Shown here: piece after piece, positions 43,968-52,839 of the stretch
Numbering within the stretch: position 1 is the stretch's first letter
How the letters are laid out: each line of letters starts with the position of its first letter
From: Thermoflexibacter ruber
GTDB taxonomy: Bacteria; Bacteroidota; Bacteroidia; Cytophagales; Thermoflexibacteraceae
DNA length: 64,000 nt
Assembly (NCBI RefSeq): GCF_900113045.1
Contig: NZ_FONY01000023.1
Location: 25,236-89,235, forward strand
Direction of reading: 5' to 3'
Translations under genes and position numbers: made by a program
Notes under the pieces: generated by a model
The model's database searches: none
What the model was told of the DNA's origin: nothing
What the model saw: only the letters and a program-made list of their open reading frames with translations

Positions 43968-43999
43968 AATCATTTATAATTCATCATTAGAAAGAAAAG

Positions 44000-46099
44000 A
44001 TGCCAAAAAGATATACCGTTACCTCTGCCTTACCTTATGCCAATGGTCCCTTGCACATAGGACATATTGCGGGTGCTTACCTCCCTGCCGATATTTTTGT
44101 GCGTTACCTTCGCTTGCGAGGGGAAGATGTCGTTTATGTTTGTGGGAGCGACGAATACGGGGCGGCTATCACCATCAAAGCCAAAAAAGAAGGCACTACC
44201 CCCAGAGCAATCATAGACAAGTACCACGAAATCATGAAGTCTGCTTTTGAACGCTTTGGGATTGCTTTTGATATTTACCACCGCACTTCCGAGCCTATTC
44301 ATACAGAAACTTCCCAAGCTATCTTCTTGAAATTGCACGAGAAAGGAGAGTTTGAGGTCTTGGAATCTGAGCAGTATTTTGACCAAGTAGCCAATCAGTT
44401 TTTGGCTGACCGCTACATCATGGGGACTTGCCCAAAGTGCGGGAATGAAAATGCTTACGGCGACCAATGCGAAAAGTGTGGCAGTTCGCTCAGCCCTACG
44501 GATTTAATCAATCCACACTCTACTTTGAGTGGAAGCAAACCTGTCTTGAAAAAAACGAAACATTGGTACTTGCCCATGAATAAGTACGAAGATTGGCTCA
44601 AAGAATGGATAGTCAAAGAAAAGCAAAATCTTTGGAAAACAAATGTTTACGGTCAATGCAAGTCGTGGATTGAAGGTGGCTTACAAGCCAGAGCAATGAC
44701 CAGAGATTTGGACTGGGGGGTGCCTGTGCCTTTGAAAGAAGCAGATGGGAAAGTGCTGTACGTTTGGCTTGATGCCCCTATTGGTTACATTTCAGCAACC
44801 AGAGAATGGGCAAAGCAACACGGGAAAAACTGGGAAGACTATTGGAAAAGCCCTGATACAGAGCTATATCACTTTGTGGGGAAAGACAATATCGTTTTCC
44901 ATTGCATTATTTTCCCTATTATCCTCAAAGCTCATGGAGAATTTATCTTGCCTACCAATGTGCCTGCCAATGAATTTTTGAACTTAGAAGGCGATAAACT
45001 TTCTACTTCCCGAAATTGGGCGGTTTGGCTACACGAATATTTAGACGAGTTTCCTGATAAGCAAGACGTTTTACGCTATGTGTTGGGTTCTATTCTGCCC
45101 GAAACCAAAGACAGCGAATTTACTTGGAAAGACTACCAAGCAAGAAACAACAACGAGTTGGTAGCCATTTTTGGAAACTTTGTTAATAGACCTAATAACC
45201 TGATTTTCAAATATAACAATGGGGTCGTTCCACCTCTGGGCGAACTTTCTGACTATGACAAGTCGGTATTAGAAGAATTAGTAAGCTATCCTGATAAAAT
45301 CGGTGATTTGATAAAAAACTTCCGCTTCAGAGATGCTTTAGCAGAAATGATGAACGTAGCCCGCTTGGGCAATAAGTACTTGGCAGATACTGAGCCTTGG
45401 AAAATCAAAGACAATCCTGAACGCATAGGAACTATTATGAATATTTCTCTGCAAATCATTGGGAATCTGAGTATTCTTTGTAAACCCTTTTTGCCAAGAA
45501 CTGCAGAAAAGCTGGAAAAAATGTTAGGTTTAGACGGAAAAGCAAACTGGGAAGAGGCAAAGAAAACCAACTTAGTAAAAGTAGGAACAACTGTAAATAA
45601 GATTGAACTACTTTTTGAAAAAGTAGAAGATGAGGTCATAGAGAAGCAAATTGCTAAACTTCACCAACCAGCTAACAATCAACAACAAACAATGAACAAT
45701 AGGCAAGAAATAACAACATCAAACAATCCTGAACAACATCAAGTAATTTCAAAGCAAATAATTCCACAAAAAGAATTGATTAACTATGATGATTTTTCAA
45801 AATTAGATATTCGCATAGCCACCATAGTAGCCGCAGAAAAAGTAGCCAAAGCAGATAAACTCCTAAAACTAACATTAGACACAGGGATAGATACCCGAAT
45901 CGTAGTGAGTGGAATAGCAGAACACTTTAAGCCAGAGGAAATCATAGGCAAGCAAATCACCTTGTTGGCAAACTTAGCCCCCAGAGTCATTCGTGGGATA
46001 GAATCCAAAGGCATGATTCTGACCGCTTTAGATGGAAATGGAAAGCTAAGATTCCTGCACCCAAGCGAGGCAGTAATGAATGGAAGTACAGTAAGTTAA
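44000..46099 (+). CDS. metG: Methionyl-tRNA synthetase with C-terminal tRNA-binding domain
   Basis: Full-length MetRS of 699 residues, charging tRNA-Met with methionine. Signature HIGH is at residues 19-22 ([10 protein letters not shown]). The zinc-binding insert reads [20 protein letters not shown]. The KMSKS-like loop is [13 protein letters not shown] Gln/Asn-rich linker of about 40 residues (about 555-595) separates the anticodon-binding domain from a C-terminal EMAP-II/Trbp111-like domain beginning [18 protein letters not shown]. This layout is normal for Bacteroidota MetRS. A candidate promoter and inverted repeat precede it. Confidence 0.97.
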   Translation: MPKRYTVTSALPYANGPLHIGHIAGAYLPADIFVRYLRLRGEDVVYVCGSDEYGAAITIKAKKEGTTPRAIIDKYHEIMKSAFERFGIAFDIYHRTSEPIHTETSQAIFLKLHEKGEFEVLESEQYFDQVANQFLADRYIMGTCPKCGNENAYGDQCEKCGSSLSPTDLINPHSTLSGSKPVLKKTKHWYLPMNKYEDWLKEWIVKEKQNLWKTNVYGQCKSWIEGGLQARAMTRDLDWGVPVPLKEADGKVLYVWLDAPIGYISATREWAKQHGKNWEDYWKSPDTELYHFVGKDNIVFHCIIFPIILKAHGEFILPTNVPANEFLNLEGDKLSTSRNWAVWLHEYLDEFPDKQDVLRYVLGSILPETKDSEFTWKDYQARNNNELVAIFGNFVNRPNNLIFKYNNGVVPPLGELSDYDKSVLEELVSYPDKIGDLIKNFRFRDALAEMMNVARLGNKYLADTEPWKIKDNPERIGTIMNISLQIIGNLSILCKPFLPRTAEKLEKMLGLDGKANWEEAKKTNLVKVGTTVNKIELLFEKVEDEVIEKQIAKLHQPANNQQQTMNNRQEITTSNNPEQHQVISKQIIPQKELINYDDFSKLDIRIATIVAAEKVAKADKLLKLTLDTGIDTRIVVSGIAEHFKPEEIIGKQITLLANLAPRVIRGIESKGMILTALDGNGKLRFLHPSEAVMNGSTVS

Positions 46100-46135
46100 A
46101 CTTAACGGTAGATTGTTTTGTATGCTTCTTTGTAG

Positions 46136-46170
46136 GTCTGACTTTCCAAGCCACAGTGGAACTGTCAGAC
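46136..46170. repeat. REP-like bulged hairpin downstream of metG
   Basis: GTCTGAC (46136-46142) pairs with GTCAGAC (46164-46170), and inside it TTCCA (46144-46148) pairs with TGGAA (46157-46161), leaving small bulges and an 8-base loop. It lies between the convergent metG and def genes, with GCGGTTTTTT further on. It may be a terminator or a member of a repetitive extragenic palindrome family. Confidence 0.5.
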
Positions 46171-46229
46171 ACTCACTCAAAGAGCGGTTTTTTCTTGAAT
46201 GCCAATGAAAATCAGAACTACCATCAAAG

Positions 46230-46787
46230 TTATCTTTTTACGGGAAACTTCATTCTGTAATCTACTTTGACTTCTCCCTTAGAAATATTGTTCAGTTTGC
46301 CTTTCAAGAGCCTTTTTCGCAAACCAGAGAGGTGGTCTATGAATAGTATGCCTTGAATATGGTCATATTCGTGTTGGATTACTCTGGCTTTCATACCTTC
46401 GTACTCCTCCTCGTGCAAGTTCCAATCTAAGTCATAATACCTAATACGCAACTTAGCAGGTCGCATCACATCTTCTCTGATATTGGGAATGCTCAGGCAA
46501 CCTTCCTCAAAAGCCCACTTTTCTCCTTCTTCGTGTAAGAGTTCGGCATTGATAAAAACTTGTTTGAAATCTTTAATCTCCTCGTCTTCTGTTCCACTCC
46601 CATCTATGACAAATAGCCTCAGACTCAGTCCTATTTGAGGAGCCGCAAGCCCAATCCCATTAGCGGAGTGCATGGTTTCAAACATATCCTCCACCAATTT
46701 TTTTATATCTGTATTTCCTTCCTTATCAATATTTTGTGCTACCTTTCTTAGCACAGGGTCGCCGTAGGCTACTATTGGGTATATCAT
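46230..46787 (-). CDS. def: Peptide deformylase
   Basis: A 185-residue metalloenzyme that removes the N-formyl group from nascent proteins. The three motifs are present: GIGLAAPQIGL, EEGCLSIP (metal Cys) and QHEYDH (HExxH). It lies 26 bases after ruvX in the same direction, so the two are probably co-transcribed. Confidence 0.96.
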   Translation of the reverse strand: MIYPIVAYGDPVLRKVAQNIDKEGNTDIKKLVEDMFETMHSANGIGLAAPQIGLSLRLFVIDGSGTEDEEIKDFKQVFINAELLHEEGEKWAFEEGCLSIPNIREDVMRPAKLRIRYYDLDWNLHEEEYEGMKARVIQHEYDHIQGILFIDHLSGLRKRLLKGKLNNISKGEVKVDYRMKFPVKR

Positions 46788-46813
46788 TGTAAACTTTATG
46801 ATTGAAAATTAAA

Positions 46814-47233
46814 TTATAAGTTGTTTTTCATTTCTAAGTACGATTGCAGAATCAGTACAGCACTAATCCTATCTACCTTGGCTTTATCTTGTCGCTCTTT
46901 TTTTTTCACTCCCCCTAAAATCATACTTTGTTGGGCAATGGAGGAGGTAAATCGCTCATCAACTTCAAAAATTTTTTTCTCTGGAAAAGCCTTTTGTAGC
47001 TGCTTTTTAAAGTTTTGCACGTGAGCAGTATTATTGGTATCAGAATTATCCAATTTTTTAGGTATTCCTAATACGAAAGATTCTATTCCCTCTTCCTTGT
47101 CATATTTTTGTAGAAAAGCGATAATATCTTTGGAATGAACTGTATCCAAAGCGGTAGCAATGATTTGAAGTGCATCAGTAACCGCTACTCCTACTCTTTT
47201 TGTGCCATAATCTATGCCGATGATTCTGCCCAT
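46814..47233 (-). CDS. ruvX: Putative pre-16S rRNA nuclease / Holliday junction resolvase-like (YqgF/RuvX)
   Basis: A 139-residue RNase H-fold protein. MGRIIGIDYGTKRVGVAVTD has the first catalytic Asp, FVLGIPKKLDN the middle segment and FEVDERFTSSIAQ plus KVDRISAVLILQSYL the end, all characteristic of YqgF. It matures the 5' end of 16S rRNA in E. coli. First gene of an operon with def. Confidence 0.94.
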   Translation of the reverse strand: MGRIIGIDYGTKRVGVAVTDALQIIATALDTVHSKDIIAFLQKYDKEEGIESFVLGIPKKLDNSDTNNTAHVQNFKKQLQKAFPEKKIFEVDERFTSSIAQQSMILGGVKKKERQDKAKVDRISAVLILQSYLEMKNNL

Positions 47234-47358
47234 TAAAAAATTAATTTGGCAAAATTAAAGATTATCGTTGAAATCCCTTGACAAAAAGTAGCAAAAATCA
47301 CAAAACTGTATTTTTATACTTGTTTTCACTTTTTAATAGAAAAAAAATTAAGTTTTTT

Positions 47359-47366
47359 TAAATTTG
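47359..47366 (+). promoter_or_regulatory. Candidate -7 element for the SWIM-protein gene
   Basis: TAAATTTG matches TAnnTTTG, 68 bases before the ATG. No TTTG at the expected -33 position. Confidence 0.28.
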
Positions 47367-47433
47367 CAAATAAATGTAAATTCGTGATTAGTTTATATCA
47401 AGCACTTATTTTTTGATTTAAGTTCATACTAAA

Positions 47434-47919
47434 ATGCAACCTAAACTATCCTTTGATATTGCAGATTTGAAGTTATTAGCTACTCATTCAAGTTTTGAAC
47501 GAGGAAGCGATTATTATGACCGAGGGAGTGTCAAAAAAGTCATCGGTAAAAAAAATATTTTTGAGGGCAAGGTCAAAGGGACTTCTACCTATGATGTCAG
47601 ATTAGTGGTAGATGGTCATGCTTTGGACTTCACTTGTAACTGCACTTATCAGATGGGGGGGATTTGTAAGCACTGTGTAGCGATGGGTTTAGCAATTTTA
47701 GATGGCGAATATGAAATTGTGGCAGAGGAAGCAGACATCAACCATGCACTCAACAAAGAAAGCCCGCCGTCTTATCCTTATACTTTTGAGGAGATTTTTT
47801 TCATCACCAAAACAGAACTCAAAGCCCAGTTTTTGCACCAGTTACTTTTGCAAAACGACCAACTGCAAAATGAGTTTATCCAATTTATCAGTAGGAGAGC
47901 TAAAGAAAAGAGAGAGTAA
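47434..47919 (+). CDS. Stand-alone SWIM zinc-finger protein
   Basis: A 161-residue protein. FTCNCTYQMGGICKHCVAMG is a SWIM zinc finger (CxC-x7-CxH) at about residues 68-87, preceded by FERGSDYYDRGSVKKV and a YDVRLVVDGHALD strand, as at the N-terminus of bacterial SNF2-type helicases. The helicase domain is absent. SWIM domains bind DNA or proteins. It lies 19 bases before the ThuA gene in the same direction. Confidence 0.82.
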   Translation: MQPKLSFDIADLKLLATHSSFERGSDYYDRGSVKKVIGKKNIFEGKVKGTSTYDVRLVVDGHALDFTCNCTYQMGGICKHCVAMGLAILDGEYEIVAEEADINHALNKESPPSYPYTFEEIFFITKTELKAQFLHQLLLQNDQLQNEFIQFISRRAKEKRE

Positions 47920-47938
47920 AACAAGTATTTTTTAGCGT

Positions 47939-48799
47939 ATGAAAAAAGTAATCAAAATTATTTTGGGTACCGTGCTGGTAATAGCCCTGCTATTAATAGG
48001 GGCGTTATCGCTTTTCGTGTATAAAGTGAAATACGGATTTCCTGTTTCTTACGAAACCGAAGCCCCTTCTATCACTTTCCCTGCTGACCAAGCATCAATT
48101 TTGCTGTTTTCTAAGACCACAGGATTTCGGCATGAGGAGTCTATAGAGGCTTCCAAACGTGTTTTTGCTGAATTGGCAAAGAAAAATAATTGGTTTTTAT
48201 ATGAAACAGAGGCAGGAGGAGTTTTTAATCCCGAGCAGTTGGCAAAGTTTAGTGTGGTGATATTCAATAACTCTACAGGGGAAGTCATTAATGATGAGCA
48301 AAAAAAAGCCTTAGAAAAATACGTAGAAAATGGAGGTTGCCTCATAGGGATTCACGGAGCAGGCGACGACTCACACCATTGGGATTGGTATGAGGCAAAT
48401 CTCATGGGAGCGAAATTTTCCCATCACCCTATCAGCCCACAGTTCCAGAAAGCAGATATTTTCTTGGACAGTCAAGCCGACTCTTTGCTCTCAGCTCAGA
48501 TTCCGCCTACTTGGTCGCATACAGACGAGTGGTACGTATTCTTTGAAAATCCACGCCAAAAAGGCTTCCAAGTGATATATAGGATTGATGGCGACAAGAT
48601 TAACCCAAGCGGGAATATCTCTTTTTTGGTTAAAGATAAAAATTTTGGTATGGGCAAAGACCACCCCGTAGCGTGGTGCAAGCAGACTGGCAGAGGAAAG
48701 ACTTTTTACACTTCCATAGGACACGGGAAACAAGCATGGGAAAATCCTTATTTCGTGAAGTTGATTGAGAATGTCGTCTTGTGGGGAAAAAACCAATAA
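47939..48799 (+). CDS. ThuA-domain protein, membrane-anchored
   Basis: An N-terminal membrane helix (residues about 7-29) anchors a 250-residue ThuA-like (class I glutamine amidotransferase-like) domain: ILLFSKTTGFRHEESI, VVIFNNSTGEVI, LEKYVENGGCLIGIHGAGDD, HHWDWYEANLMGAKFSHHP, HTDEWYVF, HPVAWCKQTGRGKTFYTSIG and HGKQAWENPYF. These match trehalose-utilisation ThuA-type proteins, common in Bacteroidota and linked to sugar metabolism; the enzymatic reaction is not established. It is probably exposed in the periplasm. Confidence 0.88.
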   Translation: MKKVIKIILGTVLVIALLLIGALSLFVYKVKYGFPVSYETEAPSITFPADQASILLFSKTTGFRHEESIEASKRVFAELAKKNNWFLYETEAGGVFNPEQLAKFSVVIFNNSTGEVINDEQKKALEKYVENGGCLIGIHGAGDDSHHWDWYEANLMGAKFSHHPISPQFQKADIFLDSQADSLLSAQIPPTWSHTDEWYVFFENPRQKGFQVIYRIDGDKINPSGNISFLVKDKNFGMGKDHPVAWCKQTGRGKTFYTSIGHGKQAWENPYFVKLIENVVLWGKNQ

Positions 48800-48874
48800 G
48801 AGAATTTTTGGCGTTTTAATTGCATGCAGGTATTTTTGTGCTTTTTTTAGATTTCAAGATAACTTTTTATCATA

Positions 48875-49828
48875 ATGCTGTATTCTTTCATCGTTCCTAT
48901 TTACAATGATGGCTACTTAGTAGAAGATTTTTGTATAGAATATGAAAAAACTTTTCAAAACTATTTGAATATCAAAGACATTAGCGAGTTTGTAGAGCTG
49001 ATTTTTGTTAATGATGGTAGTAAGAATAACTCTATAGAAAACCTAAAAATAGCAGCAAAAAAGTATCCTTTTGTCAAAGTCATAGATTTAAGTAGAAACT
49101 TTGGTCAGCATATTGCTCTTTCCTGTGGTTATTTACATGCACAAGGTGCGTATGTAGGAATGTTGAACGCAGATATGCAAGACCCACCAGACCAAATCCC
49201 TATCCTATTGGATTTTATCAAAAATAATCATTTTGATATTGTTTTTGGGCTACGAGAAAAACGTTTTAGTAGTTGGGGAGATAAGATTACTTCTTATTTT
49301 TTTAATACCTTGCTGAACAGGCTAACAGGGAACGATACCCCTATTAATGTTTCTACATTGAGGGTAATGAACCGCAAATTCGTAAATGCCTATAATTCTC
49401 TAAATGAAAAGAGTCGTTACTTGCCCGGTTTGGAGTCTTGGCTTGGCTTTAAGCATGGTTATACCCCCATTAAGCATCAGGAAAGAAAAAAAGGGAAATC
49501 CAGTTACAACTTTAAAAAACGCCTTTTGATGGCGTTAGATGCCATAGTTTCTTTTTCTGACTTGCCTTTGAAAATGATTTCTTTGCTTGGCATAGGGATT
49601 GCGATTATCGGTTTTCTGTCTGTTTTAGCCATAATTATTACTAAACTACTTTATATTGAGTATCAGCATGGTTTTGTTTCTATCATCTCTGCTATTATCT
49701 TTGTGGGTGGAATGCAAATAGTAGTAATTGGTTTGGCTGGAATTTACATAGGTAGGGTATTGAAAGAAGTACAAAACCGCCCTCTATTTATTGTTCAGGA
49801 AAAAATAAATTTTAAAGAAAATGAGTGA
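48875..49828 (+). CDS. Glycosyltransferase family 2, DPM1/GtrB-like, membrane-associated
   Basis: A 317-residue GT2 enzyme. The GT-A core has YSFIVPIYNDG, LIFVNDGSKNNS, VIDLSRNFGQHIAL and the metal-binding type motif in NADMQDPPDQIP, plus SWGDKITSYFFNTLLN. Two C-terminal transmembrane helices (about 230-255 and 265-290) fit polyprenyl-phosphate glycosyltransferases that make lipid-linked sugars. The next gene overlaps by 8 bases, and the following five genes form a co-directional glycan-type cluster. Confidence 0.9.
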   Translation: MLYSFIVPIYNDGYLVEDFCIEYEKTFQNYLNIKDISEFVELIFVNDGSKNNSIENLKIAAKKYPFVKVIDLSRNFGQHIALSCGYLHAQGAYVGMLNADMQDPPDQIPILLDFIKNNHFDIVFGLREKRFSSWGDKITSYFFNTLLNRLTGNDTPINVSTLRVMNRKFVNAYNSLNEKSRYLPGLESWLGFKHGYTPIKHQERKKGKSSYNFKKRLLMALDAIVSFSDLPLKMISLLGIGIAIIGFLSVLAIIITKLLYIEYQHGFVSIISAIIFVGGMQIVVIGLAGIYIGRVLKEVQNRPLFIVQEKINFKENE

Positions 49829-50612
49829 TTCATTTACACAGGAGCAACTATCCAAATTTGCAGAGGAAATTCGTACTCAGGGCTATACTATCGTTCCCGA
49901 TGTACTTAGCCCAGATTTTGTTAGTAAAGCAAAAATTGCCTTAGAAGAAGCAATAAACAAAGAGGCAGAGTATCACCAAGGAACAGATTACAAGGATTAC
50001 GGCATGGTCTTGCTCTGCTCCTTATATGACCGTATTTTTGTAGAATTGTTTGATAATCAAAAATTAACAGGAGTTTTTAACACAGTCTTGGGGGAGGGCT
50101 GCATCGTTTATGCTTATACCTCCTCGTCTATGCCTCCTAATAAAACTAATTTTTCCCGTCGTATTCATGTGGACAGCCCTCGCATCATTCCCAATTATAT
50201 TACTAACATGGGTGCAACGATTTTATTAGATGACTTTACAGAGGAAAACGGGGCTACTTACTTTTTGCCTTACTCCCAAGAAAGAGAAGCTATGCCTTCA
50301 GAAGAAGAATTTTATAGTAAAGGGAAAAGATTGATAGCCAAAGCAGGTACCGTATGGTTTTTTAATGCACGTATCTGGCACGCAGGCGGCGATAATAAAA
50401 CGCAACAATGGCGACACGCACTCACAATCAACATGGTACGTCCATGGATGAAACAAAGGATAGATATTCCAAGAGCCATGAGCCACATAGATTTGAGTTG
50501 GGCATCAGAGCAAGCAAAACAAAAGTTAGGCTTTTTAGCACAAGTACCTGCAAACTATGATGAGTACTACGCTCCACCAGAACTAAGAAAATTTAAGCAA
50601 AAAACAGAATAA
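49821..50612 (+). CDS. Phytanoyl-CoA dioxygenase-like Fe(II)/2-oxoglutarate enzyme (PhyH family)
   Basis: A 263-residue double-stranded beta-helix oxygenase. The iron facial triad is visible as H-x-D in SRRIHVDSPR and the distal His in ARIWHAGGDN; an Arg for 2-oxoglutarate probably lies in QWRHALTINM. N-terminal EIRTQGYTIVPDVLSPDFV is usual. Start overlaps the glycosyltransferase by 8 bases, so coupling is likely. In sugar clusters PhyH enzymes hydroxylate or modify sugar or lipid groups; the substrate is unknown. Confidence 0.85.
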   Translation: MSDSFTQEQLSKFAEEIRTQGYTIVPDVLSPDFVSKAKIALEEAINKEAEYHQGTDYKDYGMVLLCSLYDRIFVELFDNQKLTGVFNTVLGEGCIVYAYTSSSMPPNKTNFSRRIHVDSPRIIPNYITNMGATILLDDFTEENGATYFLPYSQEREAMPSEEEFYSKGKRLIAKAGTVWFFNARIWHAGGDNKTQQWRHALTINMVRPWMKQRIDIPRAMSHIDLSWASEQAKQKLGFLAQVPANYDEYYAPPELRKFKQKTE

Positions 50613-50632
50613 TAAAGCTAAATACTAAATCA

Positions 50633-51484
50633 ATGGAACAGAATATATATGCCAAAGTAGTAGAGGCAAATATTGCCTTGCACTCCAAAATGTCTGAGCA
50701 TTACAATACTTGTGAGCCTCATTTTCGCCCAGAGAATGTAGCCAAAGTAGAAGCCAATTTTTTAAAAGCCATAGAGGGAATGAATGCTGAAAAAATGCTC
50801 GATTTGGGTTGCGGCACAGGCTTTATGATAAATATTGGGAAAAAATATGTAAAAGAGATTTGGGGGGTAGATGTTACCAAAGCTATGACAGACCGCATAG
50901 ATAAGTCTGGCAATGCAGAAATTATAGTAATTAACGAGGATACTGCGCAAGCACCTCTCCCTGTGAATTACTTTGATGTAGCTACTGCTTACTCATTTTT
51001 GCATCATTTGTACGAAATTACCCCAACCCTACACAATGCCTATAACTCCTTGAAAGAGGGTGGCAAGCTCTATGCAGACTTAGACCCTAATTATTATTTT
51101 TGGGAAGGAGTAAATCAATTGGACAGAAACGGAAACTACGACTTTATCGTGAAGCGTGAAATAGAGGCTGTTACTTATAAAGATGAAGATATTGAGAAAA
51201 ACTTTGGCGTAAGCAAAGAAATCTTTAATCATGCAGAGTTTGGGAAAAATATTCAAGGCGGTTTTAGGGACGAGGAACTTATCGCTACTTTAAAGTCTGT
51301 AGGTTTTACCAAAGTAGAGTTTTTTTATCACTGGTTTATTGGGCAAGGTGCGCTCATTAACGACCAAAGCTATACGAAAGAGGAGCGTTTTAAATACGCA
51401 GAAGTGATGAACGAAACCTTGCAAAAAGCTCTGCCTTTGAGCAAGAATTTGTTTAAATACATTGGCTTTATCGCTACAAAATAA
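50633..51484 (+). CDS. Class I SAM-dependent methyltransferase in the glycan cluster
   Basis: A 283-residue methyltransferase with motif I LDLGCGTGFMINIGK at about residues 57-71, motif II EIWGVDVTKAM, ITVI-type strand EIIVINEDTA, and DVATAYSFLHHLYE. The C-terminal part is longer than usual (YFWEGVNQLDRNGNYDF, NIQGGFRDEELIATLKSVGF). It sits between the PhyH gene and the NeuD-type gene with short gaps, suggesting methylation of the same glycan or lipid. Confidence 0.85.
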   Translation: MEQNIYAKVVEANIALHSKMSEHYNTCEPHFRPENVAKVEANFLKAIEGMNAEKMLDLGCGTGFMINIGKKYVKEIWGVDVTKAMTDRIDKSGNAEIIVINEDTAQAPLPVNYFDVATAYSFLHHLYEITPTLHNAYNSLKEGGKLYADLDPNYYFWEGVNQLDRNGNYDFIVKREIEAVTYKDEDIEKNFGVSKEIFNHAEFGKNIQGGFRDEELIATLKSVGFTKVEFFYHWFIGQGALINDQSYTKEERFKYAEVMNETLQKALPLSKNLFKYIGFIATK

Positions 51485-51490
51485 GACACT

Positions 51491-52129
51491 ATGAGCCAAT
51501 TTGCCATCATAGGAGCAGGGGCTTTGGGCTTACAGTTCAAAGCCTTTCTTCAAAATGCTTATCCAAGAGCAAGTTTTATCTTTTTTGACGATAACTTGGC
51601 AAAAGATAAGACAGAAACAAATGCTTACCGTTTTGATGACTACAGCCATGATAACTTTCGCGACTATACTTTTTTTATTGGCTTAGGATACAAGCATTTA
51701 GGGAAAAAAATAGAAATACTGAATCATTTACAGGCACTTGGAAGAAAACAAACCTCTTTTATACACCCTTCATGTTTTGTCAATCCTTCTGCGATGATTG
51801 GTAAAGGCTCTTTTATTTATCCTATGGCTAATATAGATAAATCAGTGCAAATAGGACAAGGTTGCCTTATTAATAATTCAGTAGTAATTTCGCATGATAG
51901 CCAGATTGGAGATGGTTGCTATCTATCTCCTTCCGTAACAGTTTGCGGTCAAGTAGAGATAAATGAATGTACGTTCGTAGGGGCAGGAGCGGTAATTTCT
52001 AATGGAGTAAAAATTGGGAAAAATGTAGTGATTGGCTTAGGTAGTGTGGTCAATAAAGATATACCTGAAAACTGCTCAGCAGTGGGTAATCCTATAAAAA
52101 TATTGAATAAACGCTTGATATTGAGATGA
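51491..52129 (+). CDS. NeuD/PglD-type sugar O- or N-acyltransferase with hexapeptide repeats
   Basis: A 212-residue protein. The N-terminal nucleotide-binding-like part is FAIIGAGALGLQF. The rest is a left-handed beta-helix of hexapeptide repeats: MIGKGSFIYPMANIDKSVQI, GQGCLINNSVVISHDSQIGD, SVTVCGQVEINECTFVG, VISNGVKIGKNVVIGLGSV, VNKDIPENCSAVGNP. It is the NeuD/PglD arrangement, where CoA-bound acyl groups are moved to amino- or hydroxy-sugars. Its stop overlaps the WbqC start by 4 bases. Confidence 0.88.
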   Translation: MSQFAIIGAGALGLQFKAFLQNAYPRASFIFFDDNLAKDKTETNAYRFDDYSHDNFRDYTFFIGLGYKHLGKKIEILNHLQALGRKQTSFIHPSCFVNPSAMIGKGSFIYPMANIDKSVQIGQGCLINNSVVISHDSQIGDGCYLSPSVTVCGQVEINECTFVGAGAVISNGVKIGKNVVIGLGSVVNKDIPENCSAVGNPIKILNKRLILR

Positions 52130-52824
52130 GAGTAGCTGTGTTACAGTCCAATTACCTTCCTTGGAAAGGTTATTTTGATATTATCAATTCGGTAGATGTA
52201 TTTGTTTACTACGATGAAGTACAATATACCAAAAACGATTGGCGAAACAGAAATAAACTCTACGGTAAAAATGGAGAGTTTTGGCTGACTATCCCTATTC
52301 ACAAAGACGCTGTAAAGCAAAAAATTAGTCAGGTAAGAATAGAGAATCCTTTTTGGCAAGAGCAACATTTTAAATCTATTTATCTGACTTACAAGCGCAG
52401 TCCATTCTTTCATCAAATCGAGCCACTCATTCATGAAGTTTATATAGAAAAAAAATGGGAGTTACTCATAGACATAGACCGCTATTTCATAGAAAAAATT
52501 GCTCGGATAGTAGGAATACAAACAAAATTTATTGATTCTAAAAACTTTGATTTGCAAGGAGATAGAGTAGAGAGATTAGTCAGTTTACTGAAGCAAGTAG
52601 GAGCGAGCAGCTATATTTCAGGACCTTCTGCCAAAGACTATTTAGCAGGCAAGGAACACATTTTTGCAGAAAATAACATAGATTTGCTTTACAAAAGCTA
52701 TATAGGTTACAAAGAATACCCTCAACTTTGCAGTCCATTTTTGCACGGGGTTTCTGTCATAGATGTATTAGCAAACGTAAATTTAGCAGAGATAAGTCAG
52801 TATCTATTTATAAGAAATAATTAA
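52126..52824 (+). CDS. WbqC family protein
   Basis: A 232-residue WbqC-like protein: VAVLQSNYLPWKGYFDIINS, VFVYYDEVQYTKNDWRNRNK, WLTIPIHKDAVKQKISQVRI, PFFHQIEPLIHEVY and SYISGPSAKDYL. WbqC proteins occur in O-antigen and capsule clusters and are thought to be acyl- or aminotransferases, but the activity is unproven. Translational coupling with the NeuD-type protein suggests successive steps on one sugar. Confidence 0.9.
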   Translation: MRVAVLQSNYLPWKGYFDIINSVDVFVYYDEVQYTKNDWRNRNKLYGKNGEFWLTIPIHKDAVKQKISQVRIENPFWQEQHFKSIYLTYKRSPFFHQIEPLIHEVYIEKKWELLIDIDRYFIEKIARIVGIQTKFIDSKNFDLQGDRVERLVSLLKQVGASSYISGPSAKDYLAGKEHIFAENNIDLLYKSYIGYKEYPQLCSPFLHGVSVIDVLANVNLAEISQYLFIRNN

Positions 52825-52839
52825 CTCATTATCAATCTA

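Noticed and set aside
43931..43990. Run of AATTCAT/ATTATGAAT repeats considered as a CRISPR-like array
   Set aside because: Units are too short, irregular and without spacers of constant length; treated as AT-rich inverted repeats.
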